A stretch of DNA of 64,000 bases from Planomicrobium sp. CPCC 101079 (GTDB lineage Bacteria; Bacillota; Bacilli; Bacillales_A; Planococcaceae). The stretch's first letter is position 1. Each line of letters opens with the position of its first letter. A model generated the notes under the pieces. The model made no database searches. It was not told the origin of the DNA and saw only the letters and a program-made list of their open reading frames with translations. Made by a program: the position numbers and the translations under genes. Positions 7,387 to 15,722 of the stretch are shown here, in pieces. The stretch spans positions 305,821 through 369,820 of the forward strand of contig NZ_VOHC01000024.1 of NCBI RefSeq assembly GCF_007859275.1, given 5' to 3'.

Positions 7387-7764
7387 ATGTCAACAATCAA
7401 TCCTTATCAGGCGTACCAGCAAAATTCAGTGTTAACCGCTTCGCCGCAGGAATTGACGCTTATGCTTTACAATGGCTGCGTCAAGTTCATCAAAATAGCC
7501 AAACGGGCAATGCTCGAGAAGAACATCGAAGAAAAAAATACCAATATCATCAAAGCGCAAAACATTGTCAATGAACTTCGCGCAACATTGAATCTGGATA
7601 TTGAGATTTCAAAAAACATGGACCAGCTTTACGAATATATGTATACGCGCTTAATAGAAGCCAATACGAAAAATGATATAGAAATATTGATAGAAGTGGA
7701 AGGTTATGCCCGCGATATGCGCGAGACGTGGAAACAAGTGATGGGCAGTGTAAAAGGGCAATAA
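7387..7764 (+). CDS. fliS: Flagellin export chaperone FliS
   Basis: A 125-residue FliS. The family hallmarks are present: NPYQAYQQNSVLTASPQELT near residues 5-24, MLYNGCVKFIKIAKRAM, and the C-terminal DIEILIEVEGYARDMRETW. FliS wraps the C-terminus of newly made flagellin in the cytosol and prevents early polymerisation. An AGGAGG site (7376-7381) precedes the ATG. It follows the FliT-like gene by 17 bp and is the last gene of the flaG operon. Confidence 0.96.
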   Translation: MSTINPYQAYQQNSVLTASPQELTLMLYNGCVKFIKIAKRAMLEKNIEEKNTNIIKAQNIVNELRATLNLDIEISKNMDQLYEYMYTRLIEANTKNDIEILIEVEGYARDMRETWKQVMGSVKGQ

Positions 7765-7800
7765 CGGCCCGCGATTAACGATTGAAATGAGGGTTTTGAT

Positions 7801-8598
7801 GTGGATAAAACATCAGGAATAGGTGTATTTCTTGGTTTTGCAGTACTGATCGGCGGGATGATTTTAAAAGGGTCGAGCCCGATCGCTTTGTATAATCCAG
7901 CGGCACTCGTCATTATCATAGGCGGAACGATCGCTTGTATACTAGTGGCGTTTCCAATGGATGAAGTGAAAAAAGTGCCAACGCTTTTTAAAGTCGTGTT
8001 TAGCGATTTGAAAACGGTGCCGGTAAAAGACATGATCCCAATGTTTACGGAATGGGCTATGGTGGCACGCAAAGAAGGGCTTTTATCGCTGGAAGAACGT
8101 TCGGAAGAAGTGGAAGATGCGTTTTTAAAGCGCGGCTTGAAAATGGTTGTAGACGGGCAATCGCAAGAACAAATCCGGGAATTGATGGAAGAAGAAATTG
8201 TGGCGATGGAAGAACGCCATGAACTGGGCGCGAAAATCTTCACGCAAGCAGGAACGTACTCGCCGACATTAGGTGTATTAGGTGCGGTTATCGGGCTTGT
8301 TTCCGCGCTTGGCCATTTGGACGATGTAGCTTTGCTCGGCAAGTCGATTTCTGCGGCGTTCATCGCGACGCTGTTCGGGATTTTCATGGGATATGTGCTT
8401 TGGCATCCTTTCGCTAACAAATTAAAGCGAAAATCGGAACAAGAAGTACGAATGAGAATGATTATGCTTGAAGGATTATTGGCCGTTCAAGGTGGACTGC
8501 CTGCACGCGTGGTCGAAGAGAAACTGCTTACGTACTTGCCATCGAAAGACCGTGAACTGAAAGAGCCGGACAGAGTGGGTGCTCAAGTTGAAGCGTAA
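7801..8598 (+). CDS. motA: Flagellar motor stator protein MotA
   Basis: A 265-residue stator subunit with four membrane helices (two near 5-60, two near 155-205). It resembles B. subtilis MotA (H+-type) closely: start DKTSGIGVFLGFAVLIGGM, cytoplasmic loop with REGLLSLEE and FLKRGLKMVVDGQ, and the helix QAGTYSPTLGVLGAVIGLV. The start is GTG 7801 behind GAGGG. Together with MotB it forms the ion channel that drives rotation by pressing on FliG. In B. subtilis motAB stands alone; here motA-motB-fliL form one unit between fliS and the flgM operon. Confidence 0.96.
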   Translation: MDKTSGIGVFLGFAVLIGGMILKGSSPIALYNPAALVIIIGGTIACILVAFPMDEVKKVPTLFKVVFSDLKTVPVKDMIPMFTEWAMVARKEGLLSLEERSEEVEDAFLKRGLKMVVDGQSQEQIRELMEEEIVAMEERHELGAKIFTQAGTYSPTLGVLGAVIGLVSALGHLDDVALLGKSISAAFIATLFGIFMGYVLWHPFANKLKRKSEQEVRMRMIMLEGLLAVQGGLPARVVEEKLLTYLPSKDRELKEPDRVGAQVEA

Positions 8599-9355
8599 GA
8601 AAAAACATGAAGAACATGTAGATGAAGCGTGGCTCTTGCCTTATGCCGATATTTTGACGCTTTTGCTGGCGTTATTTATTGTCTTGTTCGCGGCCAGCGA
8701 AGTGGATTCAAAGAAATTTGAACAAATTTCCCAGTCATTCAATAGTGAACTTCAAGGCGGGACCGGTGTCCTGGATAATCAGGCGGCTGTTGAAACGTTC
8801 GCAGATACTTCGCCAATTACAAAAATTGGCGAAGAAGAGCCGGACAAAGGAAGCGAAGAAGAAGTTTCCCGGCTTCAAGACCAAAAAGACCTTGGAACTC
8901 TCCAAGAAAAAATTGAAGCCTACATTAAAGAAAAAGGGCTAGACCCGAAACTGCAAACCGAAATGACAGCGAAAGGGTTAGTCTTGAAGATCAAAGAAGG
9001 AGTTCTGTATGAATCAGGCAGTGCGGACATAACAAAAGAATCTAAGACGATTGCAAAGGAAATTTCACGATTGATTGTTACAGATCCTCCACGGGACATT
9101 TTTATCGAAGGGCATACCGATAATGTACCGACAAAATCGGATGAATTTCCAACAAACTGGGAATTGAGTTCAGGCCGTGCTATTAACTTCATGAAAATCA
9201 TCTTGGAGAACAAAGACTTGGATCCCAAAAGGTTTAGCGCTACCGGCTATGGTGAATATCAGCCGATCAAATCGAATGATACCGCCGCAGGACGAGCGGA
9301 AAACCGCCGTGTAGAAGTTCTAATTTCAAATTATCAACATCAAGAAGAAAATTAA
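8588..9355 (+). CDS. motB: Flagellar motor stator protein MotB
   Basis: About 255 residues: a basic N-terminus, one membrane helix with the ion-binding Asp in PYADILTLLLALFIVLFAAS, a plug/linker, and a C-terminal OmpA-like peptidoglycan-binding domain (IEGHTDNVPT, NWELSSGRAINFM, GRAENRRVEVLIS). The TTG at 8588 overlaps the end of motA and has AGAGTGGG at a suitable distance; a GTG at 8579, three codons earlier, is an alternative. The helix ending FAASEVDSKKF matches the H+-type MotB of Bacillus more than the Na+-type MotS, but the coupling ion cannot be settled from sequence alone. Confidence 0.96.
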   Translation: MKRKKKHEEHVDEAWLLPYADILTLLLALFIVLFAASEVDSKKFEQISQSFNSELQGGTGVLDNQAAVETFADTSPITKIGEEEPDKGSEEEVSRLQDQKDLGTLQEKIEAYIKEKGLDPKLQTEMTAKGLVLKIKEGVLYESGSADITKESKTIAKEISRLIVTDPPRDIFIEGHTDNVPTKSDEFPTNWELSSGRAINFMKIILENKDLDPKRFSATGYGEYQPIKSNDTAAGRAENRRVEVLISNYQHQEEN

Positions 9356-9371
9356 TTGGTAGAGGTGTCCT

Positions 9372-9788
9372 ATGGGGAAAATGAATTTGATTCTCATCAT
9401 TATTATTGTCGCGTTATTGGCGGGTGGTGGGTTTATGTATTTTATGAAGCCTGGAGAAGCGGCAGACAAAAAACCGTCCGCTGAAGAACTTGCGGAACGC
9501 AGTATTGACACAGACGTCATTACGACAAACCTTGCAACTCCTGACCATTTTGGCATTGTGCAATTCAATATTCAATTGGACAGCAAGAAGGCGAAGGAAG
9601 AAACTGAAAAGCGGACGCCTGAAATCCGGGCTGCTATCATATCAACGGTAGCGGGGATGACGAAAGAAAAAATGGTCGGCAAGGACGGTATTTCGCAACT
9701 TGAAGAAGAACTATACCAAAAACTCAATAAAGTTGTATCGACTGGAAAAGTTGAACGTGTCTTAGTAACGGAATTTAAAGTACAATAA
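9372..9788 (+). CDS. fliL: Flagellar basal body-associated protein FliL
   Basis: A 138-residue single-pass membrane protein: helix at about residues 5-25, a charged linker, and the C-terminal FliL domain (IVQFNIQLDSKKAKEET, RAAIISTVAGMTKEKM, ending VERVLVTEFKVQ). FliL rings surround the stator and support torque. It sits 16 bp after motB. In B. subtilis fliL lies inside the large operon between swrD and fliM; here that slot is empty and fliL is joined to its functional partners motAB. Confidence 0.93.
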   Translation: MGKMNLILIIIIVALLAGGGFMYFMKPGEAADKKPSAEELAERSIDTDVITTNLATPDHFGIVQFNIQLDSKKAKEETEKRTPEIRAAIISTVAGMTKEKMVGKDGISQLEEELYQKLNKVVSTGKVERVLVTEFKVQ

Positions 9789-9801
9789 TTGCATTTTAGG
9801 C

Positions 9802-9828
9802 TAAACTTTTTTCGGCTTTTGCCGATAT
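9802..9828 (+). promoter_or_regulatory. SigD promoter of the yvyF-flgM operon
   Basis: TAAA (9802-9805), 15-nt spacer, GCCGATAT (9821-9828): a perfect match to the SigD consensus, 30 nt before yvyF. Confidence 0.93.
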
Positions 9829-9857
9829 AAATAATAGAAAGCATCAGGTGGTCCAAA

Positions 9858-10289
9858 ATGGATTCAAACCGCTTAAAAAATTGTGCCATTTGCGGCAGAT
9901 TGTTTTTGCAAGTGCATACCGATCATTGCTTGGATTGTTATAAAAAAATTGAGGACGAATTTGAACTCGTCAATGATTTTTTGAAAGTGGAAGATAACCG
10001 GTTGGCTACGTTAGCTGAAGTGAAAAAAGCTACTAATGTTTCTGCCAAACGCTTGATTGAATTTATCAGGGACGGCCGTATTTTTGCGGGTGATTTCCCG
10101 AACCTCGGTTATCCGTGCAACCGGTGTGGTAAACTGATAAAAAGACAAGTTTTATGCAATTCCTGCTTCGACGAATTTGCGACGGATGTCAACCGGGTGT
10201 TAAAAAGCGAACAATTGGCTGACAGTATGGTGAAAAAATCAGAGCCGCACAAAAATCGAGGCTACTGGCATATAAAGAAAAGCAAATAA
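9858..10289 (+). CDS. yvyF: YvyF-type flagellar operon protein (zinc-ribbon-like)
   Basis: A 143-residue protein with an N-terminal Cys cluster (CAICGRLFLQ, then HCLDCYKK), a helix-turn-helix-like middle (LATLAEVKKATNVSAKRLIEF IRDGRIF) and a second Cys cluster (CNRCGKLI, then LCNSCFDEF). It is the family always found directly before flgM in Bacillales (YvyF in B. subtilis); the two CxxC pairs suggest metal binding, and the middle resembles MerR-like excisionase folds. The role is not established; a regulator or chaperone of the flgM operon is plausible. First gene after a perfect SigD promoter. Confidence 0.9.
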   Translation: MDSNRLKNCAICGRLFLQVHTDHCLDCYKKIEDEFELVNDFLKVEDNRLATLAEVKKATNVSAKRLIEFIRDGRIFAGDFPNLGYPCNRCGKLIKRQVLCNSCFDEFATDVNRVLKSEQLADSMVKKSEPHKNRGYWHIKKSK

Positions 10290-10309
10290 ACTAACAGGGC
10301 GGTGAAGGT

Positions 10310-10582
10310 ATGAATATAGATAAAACTACAGGTTCATCCTTTATTCAATCTTATCAAAAACAAATGCAAGCCGCTCCAGCGGCGAAGGGTAAACCGGTGC
10401 AAAAGGAAGATCAATTGGAGATTTCAAGCCAAGCTAAAGAAATGTATGGGAAAAATACAAAAGCTGACGCAGCCAGACAAGAAAAAATCAATTTATTAAA
10501 AGCCCAGATCGAGTCCGGCGAATATGTGAACAATGCGGAGAAAGTTGCCGATAAAGTGTTTCAGTTCTGGTTCGGCAAGTAG
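10310..10582 (+). CDS. flgM: Anti-sigma factor FlgM
   Basis: A 90-residue FlgM. The C-terminal sigma-binding helices are recognisable (DQLEISSQAKEMYG, then RQEKINLLKAQIESGEYVNNAEKVADK). FlgM holds SigD inactive until the hook-basal body is finished. The SD GGGCGGTG precedes the ATG at 10310. Its cognate sigma factor gene is at 35112, and the gene is itself under a SigD promoter, giving the usual feedback. Confidence 0.95.
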   Translation: MNIDKTTGSSFIQSYQKQMQAAPAAKGKPVQKEDQLEISSQAKEMYGKNTKADAARQEKINLLKAQIESGEYVNNAEKVADKVFQFWFGK

Positions 10583-10610
10583 AGCAGGGTGTTGAAGAGG
10601 AGGGTGTCGG

Positions 10611-11096
10611 ATGCTCCAGTCAGTCGTCGCGACGCTAGATGAGCTTATTATGATACAGAAACAACTCATTGATTTTGCGGAACATAAAAGAACTATATTG
10701 ATCGAACGCAATATCAATGAGTTGAATTTACTAGTGAAACAAGAAGCAAAGCTGATCAAACAGCTCGGTCGAATAGACCAAGAACGCGAACGGCTTGTAA
10801 ACGCTGTGCTTGAAAACTATCCAGGTGAATCTTTCAGCCAATTTGTTGATCAATTGCCGGATGATGAGATGAAACAAGAACTGCAGTCATGCATGGCGGC
10901 GCTGCAAGAAGTGCTAACCGAATTACAGGTGAAAAACCGAATCAATGAACGATTGCTGAAAGATGCGATGAATTTTGTCCAGCACATGATTGATCAAGTC
11001 ACTACCGTAAAAAAACAAAACTTCAATTACCAGTCTCCATTAGCACAACAAAAATCACAAACTAGCAGCCGCGGCTTTTTTGATACAAAAGCTTGA
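10611..11096 (+). CDS. flgN: Flagellar chaperone FlgN
   Basis: A 161-residue all-helical protein of the FlgN family (YvyG), the cytosolic export chaperone for the hook-filament junction proteins FlgK and FlgL, whose genes follow directly. The N-terminal helices (LDELIMIQKQLIDFAEHKRT and LVKQEAKLIKQLGRIDQER) are typical; the C-terminal tail is polar and probably disordered. ATG 10611 has GGAGGGTG in front. Confidence 0.92.
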   Translation: MLQSVVATLDELIMIQKQLIDFAEHKRTILIERNINELNLLVKQEAKLIKQLGRIDQERERLVNAVLENYPGESFSQFVDQLPDDEMKQELQSCMAALQEVLTELQVKNRINERLLKDAMNFVQHMIDQVTTVKKQNFNYQSPLAQQKSQTSSRGFFDTKA

Positions 11097-11121
11097 TTAA
11101 AGGCAGAAGGAAGGAAAAAAC

Positions 11122-12387
11122 ATGGTTTCAACATTTCACGGATTAGAACTTGGAAAACGCGGCTTAGCTGTAACTCAAGCAAGCATCACGACAACTGGCC
11201 AAAATATTGCCAATGCAAATACAAAAGGCTATTCACGCCAACAAGTGAACGCTAGCGCTTCTCCGTCACTCGATGTATGGACTGCCGGTGGAAAAAGCGG
11301 TCAGCTGGGTACCGGTGTTTCCTTGGATTCAATAACCCGTGTGAGAGACAGTTTTTTAGACCGCCAATTCCAAGACCAATCTTCTACACTTGGAGAATCA
11401 CAAGTAAAGCAGCAAACGCTCGATCGGCTTGAAACAATTATCAACGAACCGAGTGAAACCGGGCTTAGCTCATCTATGGATCAGTTATGGGCAGCTTGGC
11501 AAGACGTCGCCAATGAACCGAAAAGTTCCGCCGCGCAGACTGTATTGAAAGAACGCGCAATCGAATTTGTCAATACGGCGCAGGCAATGGACCGTGACAT
11601 GACTTATGCAATAGATGATTTAAACCTGCAGCAAACGAATACGGTTAGAGATGCAAATGAATTAGTGAAGCAAATAACAGAATTGAATGGCAGTATCAAA
11701 AAAGCGGGCAGCCAAGCGAATGATTTGATGGACAAACGCGATGTATTGGTCGAAGAACTTTCTACGCTCGCTTCCATTAAAGTTACTGCAAATACGGACG
11801 GTACAAATTCAATCAGTTTGCAAAATGCCGATGGAACTGCCGGTACTTCGTTAGTCAAAGGCGATGTACAAAGCGGATCAATCGTTGACGGAACGGAAGT
11901 AAGCGGCGGAAAATTGGCTGGCATCATCGAGTCGATTGAAACCGTTAAATACTATCAGACGGAACTTGCAAGCACGATAGAACAATTTGTGACGGCAAAT
12001 GGCTTGGCAGATGCAGCTGCGCCTGGTGCGAACCTTTTCACAAAAGAAAATGCGGCGTTTAAGGTTTCGGAACTGAACGTTAATCTGACCATCAGCAGAG
12101 ACAACCCGGCGCAAAACGCAAATGGCGATGTCCAAAAAGTCAACACGTTCTTCCAGTCGCTTGTCAGTGAACTTGGAGCGCAAAGCCAGTCGGCAATCAG
12201 AAGGGTTGAAAACGACGAAGCGGCATTGTTGGCGACAGACAACCGCCGGATGTCTGTGACCGGTGTGTCAATTGATGAAGAAATGGCCAACTTGATCATG
12301 TACCAACATTCTTATAGCGCCGCGGCGCGGTTCGTATCAACTACAGATCAAATGCTCGACGTCATCATCAACCAGATGGGACGATAA
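11122..12387 (+). CDS. flgK: Flagellar hook-associated protein 1, FlgK
   Basis: A 421-residue hook-filament junction protein. N-terminus STFHGLELGKRGLAVTQASI and GQNIANANTKGYSRQQV are diagnostic; the C-terminus shows VSIDEEMANLIMYQHSYSA and TTDQMLDVIINQMGR. It is shorter than B. subtilis FlgK (about 507 aa); both conserved terminal regions are present, so the missing length is in the central variable domain rather than a truncation. It follows flgN by 25 bp and precedes flgL. Confidence 0.96.
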   Translation: MVSTFHGLELGKRGLAVTQASITTTGQNIANANTKGYSRQQVNASASPSLDVWTAGGKSGQLGTGVSLDSITRVRDSFLDRQFQDQSSTLGESQVKQQTLDRLETIINEPSETGLSSSMDQLWAAWQDVANEPKSSAAQTVLKERAIEFVNTAQAMDRDMTYAIDDLNLQQTNTVRDANELVKQITELNGSIKKAGSQANDLMDKRDVLVEELSTLASIKVTANTDGTNSISLQNADGTAGTSLVKGDVQSGSIVDGTEVSGGKLAGIIESIETVKYYQTELASTIEQFVTANGLADAAAPGANLFTKENAAFKVSELNVNLTISRDNPAQNANGDVQKVNTFFQSLVSELGAQSQSAIRRVENDEAALLATDNRRMSVTGVSIDEEMANLIMYQHSYSAAARFVSTTDQMLDVIINQMGR

Positions 12388-12411
12388 GCCGGCGTAATTG
12401 GGGGAAATAAA

Positions 12412-13296
12412 ATGAGAGTCACACAGCAAATGATGCACCAAAATTCGGTGCGCCAAATGAACCAAAACTTAAGCCGATTCGAGAAGCTAAACAACCAAGT
12501 GGCATCTGGAAAAACGCTGTCGCGTCCATCCGATGATCCGAACGGCATAAGCAAAGCAATGAATTTAAAAAGTACGATTGCGGCGAATGAACAATTTGAG
12601 CGCAATGTAGATGAAGCAAAGCTGTGGCTGGATGAAAGCGACCAGACGATCAATCAAGTAGTGAATGTCATGCAACGTGCTCGGGAGTTGGCAGTCAAAG
12701 GGGCAAATGACAGTTTGTCTCCAAGTGACCGGGAAGCGATTGCTATTGAAGTCGAGCAATTGAATGAACAAGTCCGCCAGTTTGCAAATACTAAAATAAA
12801 CGATAATTACTTGTTCAACGGAACAAAAACAGACGAAGCACCGTTTCCGAATCCGGATTCCTACTTAACTAATTCATTTGATAATAGCGAGAAACTCATT
12901 ACAATTGGCGAGAATGTTACGGTAAAAGTCAACGTAACAGCAGACCAAATGTTTGGCAATATTGAAGACGAAGGCAATCTTTTTAAAACCTTGGCAGATT
13001 TGGCAGTTGGATTGAGAACAGGTGAAAATACCGTTTCTCTTGAAACAATTGATACGAGTATTGATCGCCTGCTGGGGGCGGCGGCTGAAGTTGGGGCTCG
13101 GACGAACCGAGTGGAGTCGATTGAAAACCGCATCCAGGACAGCATGCTTGATCTTGGAGCGCGTTTGTCAAAACTGGAAGACATTGATTACGCAGAAGCA
13201 ATCATCAAATTGAAGAGCGAAGAAAGTGTTTACCAAGCTAGTCTCGCTTCTTCAGCGAAAATTATTCAACCGACTTTAATGGACTTTTTAAGATAA
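12412..13296 (+). CDS. flgL: Flagellar hook-associated protein 3, FlgL
   Basis: A 294-residue flagellin-like junction protein. The N-terminus (MRVTQQMMHQNSVRQMNQNL, then KLNNQVASGKTLSRPSDDP) and the C-terminus (LEDIDYAEAIIKLKSEESVY, then SSAKIIQPTLMDFLR) are characteristic. It joins FlgK to the filament. GGGGGAAA lies before the ATG, and a strong terminator follows at 13304, closing the SigD operon yvyF-flgM-flgN-flgK-flgL. CsrA/fliW do not follow, unlike in B. subtilis. Confidence 0.96.
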   Translation: MRVTQQMMHQNSVRQMNQNLSRFEKLNNQVASGKTLSRPSDDPNGISKAMNLKSTIAANEQFERNVDEAKLWLDESDQTINQVVNVMQRARELAVKGANDSLSPSDREAIAIEVEQLNEQVRQFANTKINDNYLFNGTKTDEAPFPNPDSYLTNSFDNSEKLITIGENVTVKVNVTADQMFGNIEDEGNLFKTLADLAVGLRTGENTVSLETIDTSIDRLLGAAAEVGARTNRVESIENRIQDSMLDLGARLSKLEDIDYAEAIIKLKSEESVYQASLASSAKIIQPTLMDFLR

Positions 13297-13303
13297 AAAC
13301 AGG

Positions 13304-13335
13304 AAAGCAGTCTGCTTCGGCAGACTGCTTTTTTC
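13304..13335 (+). terminator. Rho-independent terminator after flgL
   Basis: A stem of about 12 bp (AAAGCAGTCTGC, 13304-13315) with a TTCG tetraloop and a run of six T. Confidence 0.92.
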
Positions 13336-13588
13336 TATAGTTTTGGTTAATTTTTACGAAGCAAATTTAACATAAATTTTACTTTCCTTCTATTATATAA
13401 GGAAATGCTTTTGTCTAATGGTAAAGTGCTTAAAATAAAAAAATAATTAACCGGTCAATGGTCACGGAAAAAGAGGCGTTTATACGAAGAAAAATAAATA
13501 GAAAGACTTAATAAGTTTTTGGTGTAATTATTTGTTAGGCAAAAGAAGCGAGTTTTGGGTTCGTTATGTTAGGAGAGGAAGAGTCCAT
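13336..13588. other. Gene-free AT-rich stretch between flgL and flhP
   Basis: About 250 bp with no supported gene. It is AT-rich with several short A/T runs; no clear promoter is needed here because the flanking genes converge. Confidence 0.5.
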
Positions 13589-13708
13589 GTGAGAAATGAA
13601 TTTGTTCCTGATTGGCAGGAAGTGGTTCATGTAAAAGTGGAGATGGTTCATGAAAGAAACGAAATTGTTCATGAAAAAAATTGGAAGACCCGTGCTGCAC
13701 ACAAATAA
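13589..13708 (+). repeat. Internally repetitive mini-ORF, VHERNE-type repeat
   Basis: A GTG-started frame of 39 codons (RNEFVPDWQEVVHVKVEMV at the start, later VHERNEIVHEKN) with AGGAGAGG at a suitable distance. At DNA level it is an imperfect tandem array around GTTCATGAAA. I recall similar VHE/RNE repeat peptides scattered in Bacillales genomes; these probably reflect a repetitive DNA element rather than a protein. It lies between convergent transcripts. Whether it is translated is unknown. Confidence 0.35.
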
Positions 13709-13742
13709 AAAAAGCAGATGCATTGCGCATCTGCTTTTTTTA
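13709..13742 (-). terminator. Bidirectional terminator downstream of flhP
   Basis: AAAAAAGCAGATGC with GCATCTGCTTTTTT form a strong hairpin flanked by A and T runs, able to end the minus-strand flhO-flhP transcript and anything from the left. Confidence 0.88.
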
Positions 13743-14567
13743 TTAACCTTTCATCGTGTTGACCAAGCCCATCATATCATCAGCAAAAGTGATCGCTTTG
13801 CCTTGGGATTCGAGCAAACGCTGTGTTGCGATCAGTTCGGTCATTTCGTCAGTCAAATCGACGTTGGACATTTCGAGTGCGCCTTGGCTGATTTTGATTT
13901 CGTTGTTGCCGAGCTGCAAATTGCCGCTCGCTAGTTGTTCCGCTTCAGTTCCCGGAAGCTGGTAGCGGTTGCCGCCGATTTTTTCCAGCAAGTTTGGCCG
14001 GGCGATATCCGCTATGCCGAGCTGGATCTGTGTTGGTGCGAGCGCTTGGTTTTTATAAGTCACTTGGAGCGTGCCATTTTCGTTTGCTTGGATGGACTCG
14101 TACTCGCCGTTAAACGAAATCGGCTGGCCGTTGCTGTCGAGAACCGAGTCGCCGTTCGCTGTTACCAGATTTACCTGGTCTGAATTCGGCACAGGCTGCA
14201 ACTGGAAAGAACCATCGCGAGTGTAGAACGTTTGCCCTTCAGATGCCACCCGGAAAAATCCGGAATCGCCTTGAATCATAAAGTCGAGCGGACGGTCGGT
14301 TTGTTTCACCGTTCCTTGCTCAGTCTGCAAACTGGTTTGGGCAAAAATTGCGCCGCTGCCGATCCGTAGGCCGTACGGTGTTTGGCGGCCGACTTCATGC
14401 GGCGGATTTGCTTGCTTTTCAATCGATTGGACAAGTGCGTCCGAAAAATTCGCTTCTTGGCGTTTATAACCCGCCGTGTTAACGTTAGACACATTGTTTG
14501 CAATCATATCGACTTTTTTCTGAAGTTCTCGCATCGTAGTGGCTGCTGTATTCATTTGGATATTCAT
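13743..14567 (-). CDS. flhP: Flagellar hook-basal body (rod) protein FlhP
   Basis: A 274-residue FlgG-family rod protein. Signatures: QKKVDMIANNVSNVNTAGYK near the N-terminus, MIQGDSGFFRV and TRDGSFQL in the middle, ALEMSNVDLTDEMTELIATQR near the C-terminus. In B. subtilis FlhO and FlhP form the distal rod and their completion allows SigD release. It lies 16 bp after flhO on the minus strand, in the same flhO-flhP order. Confidence 0.93.
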   Translation of the reverse strand: MNIQMNTAATTMRELQKKVDMIANNVSNVNTAGYKRQEANFSDALVQSIEKQANPPHEVGRQTPYGLRIGSGAIFAQTSLQTEQGTVKQTDRPLDFMIQGDSGFFRVASEGQTFYTRDGSFQLQPVPNSDQVNLVTANGDSVLDSNGQPISFNGEYESIQANENGTLQVTYKNQALAPTQIQLGIADIARPNLLEKIGGNRYQLPGTEAEQLASGNLQLGNNEIKISQGALEMSNVDLTDEMTELIATQRLLESQGKAITFADDMMGLVNTMKG

Positions 14568-14583
14568 TTAGTCAACTTCTCCT

Positions 14584-15420
14584 TTAAATCCGGCCAATTT
14601 CGTTGACCGCTTTTTCCATGCTGCGGTCATAGGCTTGGATTACTTTCTGGTTTGACTCGAAACCGCGGTAGGTGCTCATCATTTCAGTCATCGTAGTTGT
14701 CAAATCCACATTGGATTGTTCCAGATAACCTTGTTGGACAAATGAAGCCGAATCGTTCAGAAGGGGAACATCTTCAACCGATTGCGGAGCATCCGCTTCG
14801 GCACCATCCCAGCGCAGCAATCCTTGTCCTTCTTTTACCAATTGTGCGGGATTTTCCGTGTACCCGATCCATAAGCTGCCAGGAGATGCGCCGTTTTCCA
14901 AGGTAATTTGGCCATCATTTTGCACCGTAAATTCTTTTGAAATAACGTTTATGGGTGTTAAGTCCTGGTTCAAAACGCTATGGCCATCGCTCGTTCGGAG
15001 GAAACCATCTTGGTCGACAGTAAACTGGCCGTTCTGGGTATATCGTACTTCACCGTTCTCAGTGCGCACTGCATACACAATTGTCCCTTTTTGACCGGTC
15101 TCAGGATTCACCGGCAACATCTCAGACATTAAAGAAATATCAGTGCTGTTGCCTGTTTCTTTTAAAGCTCCTTGTGTAAAAGAAGGGATGCCTTCTTGAG
15201 CATAGACGCCTGTATTCAGCGTACCGATCTTCTGGGAACCGCTCTGCATCGCGGTTCCTTTGCCCATTGCACTCAAAAGCTGTTCGGGAAAAGCGCGCAA
15301 AACTGTTTGATCTTGCTTGAATCCAGGAGTATTAGCGTTAGAAAGGTTATTGGTTAAAACTTGTTGTTTTCGATTATGAGCCATCATTCCAGATGTGGCT
15401 GTATATAACCCACGAAACAT
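14584..15420 (-). CDS. flhO: Flagellar hook-basal body (rod) protein FlhO
   Basis: A 278-residue rod protein with the FlgF/FlgG pattern: MFRGLYTATSGMMAHNRKQQ, LTNNLSNANTPGFKQDQ, VRYTQNGQFTVDQDGFLR and the C-terminal YLEQSNVDLTTTMTEMMSTY. In B. subtilis flhO-flhP is a separate operon near mbl; here it is divergent from the flgB operon, sharing a 380-bp intergenic region that also carries the c-di-GMP riboswitch of flgB. No clear SigD promoter was found upstream on the minus strand; a sequence GGTGATAT is only a weak -10 match. Confidence 0.93.
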   Translation of the reverse strand: MFRGLYTATSGMMAHNRKQQVLTNNLSNANTPGFKQDQTVLRAFPEQLLSAMGKGTAMQSGSQKIGTLNTGVYAQEGIPSFTQGALKETGNSTDISLMSEMLPVNPETGQKGTIVYAVRTENGEVRYTQNGQFTVDQDGFLRTSDGHSVLNQDLTPINVISKEFTVQNDGQITLENGASPGSLWIGYTENPAQLVKEGQGLLRWDGAEADAPQSVEDVPLLNDSASFVQQGYLEQSNVDLTTTMTEMMSTYRGFESNQKVIQAYDRSMEKAVNEIGRI

Positions 15421-15561
15421 AGGCAGGTACTTCCTCTCACTCGGTATTATGATGATTATCTCGTAAGCATATCACCAATCTAGTATAAACAAAATAAAAA
15501 AATGGAAAATATAGTTGAAAAAATTTTTTAAAGAAAAATATACAAATTCATAAAAAGGTGA

Positions 15562-15567
15562 TACTAT
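15562..15567 (+). promoter_or_regulatory. Weak candidate -10 box for the flgB operon
   Basis: TACTAT at 15562-15567 lies about 75 nt before the riboswitch. The region 17 bp upstream has no good TTGACA. A TTGACG at 15599 lacks a -10 at the right distance. The true promoter is therefore uncertain. Confidence 0.25.
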
Positions 15568-15635
15568 GACTTAGACCAATATTTCAAAATAGTTCTAATT
15601 GACGAGTTTGAAAATATGAACGGTTCAATACAACG

Positions 15636-15722
15636 ATAATGGCAAACTTCTTCGAAAGAGAAGGACGCAAAGCCACGGGCCTACGTATATCACTATATAA
15701 GGTAGCCGGGTTGCCGAAAGAT
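15636..15722 (+). promoter_or_regulatory. Class I cyclic-di-GMP riboswitch (GEMM-I) in the flgB leader
   Basis: The aptamer core is plain: GGCAAAC (15641-15647), a stem capped by a GAAA tetraloop (15654-15657), GACGCAAAGCCACGGGCCTA (15664-15683) and GGTAGCCGGGTTGCCG (15701-15716). GGCAA and TTGCC close the outer helix, and the GCAAAGCC...GGCCTA...GGTAGCC pattern is that of GEMM-I with its tetraloop receptor. A terminator hairpin follows within 25 nt, so control is probably by transcription termination. In Clostridioides difficile a GEMM-I switch upstream of flgB turns flagellar genes off at high c-di-GMP; the same sign is likely here but not shown. Confidence 0.93.

Noticed and set aside
8620..8660. 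SigD-like -10 (GCCGATAT) inside motB
   Set aside because: It encodes the conserved YADIL stretch of MotB and no TAAA lies at the right distance.
13535..13723. Minus-strand frame with FMNH/FMNNF repeats
   Set aside because: Reflects DNA periodicity of the repeat; no ribosome site, overlaps the terminator of flhP.
15599..15640. TTGACG...GATAAT as flgB promoter
   Set aside because: Spacing is about 30 bp, and a start there would cut off the riboswitch 5' strand.
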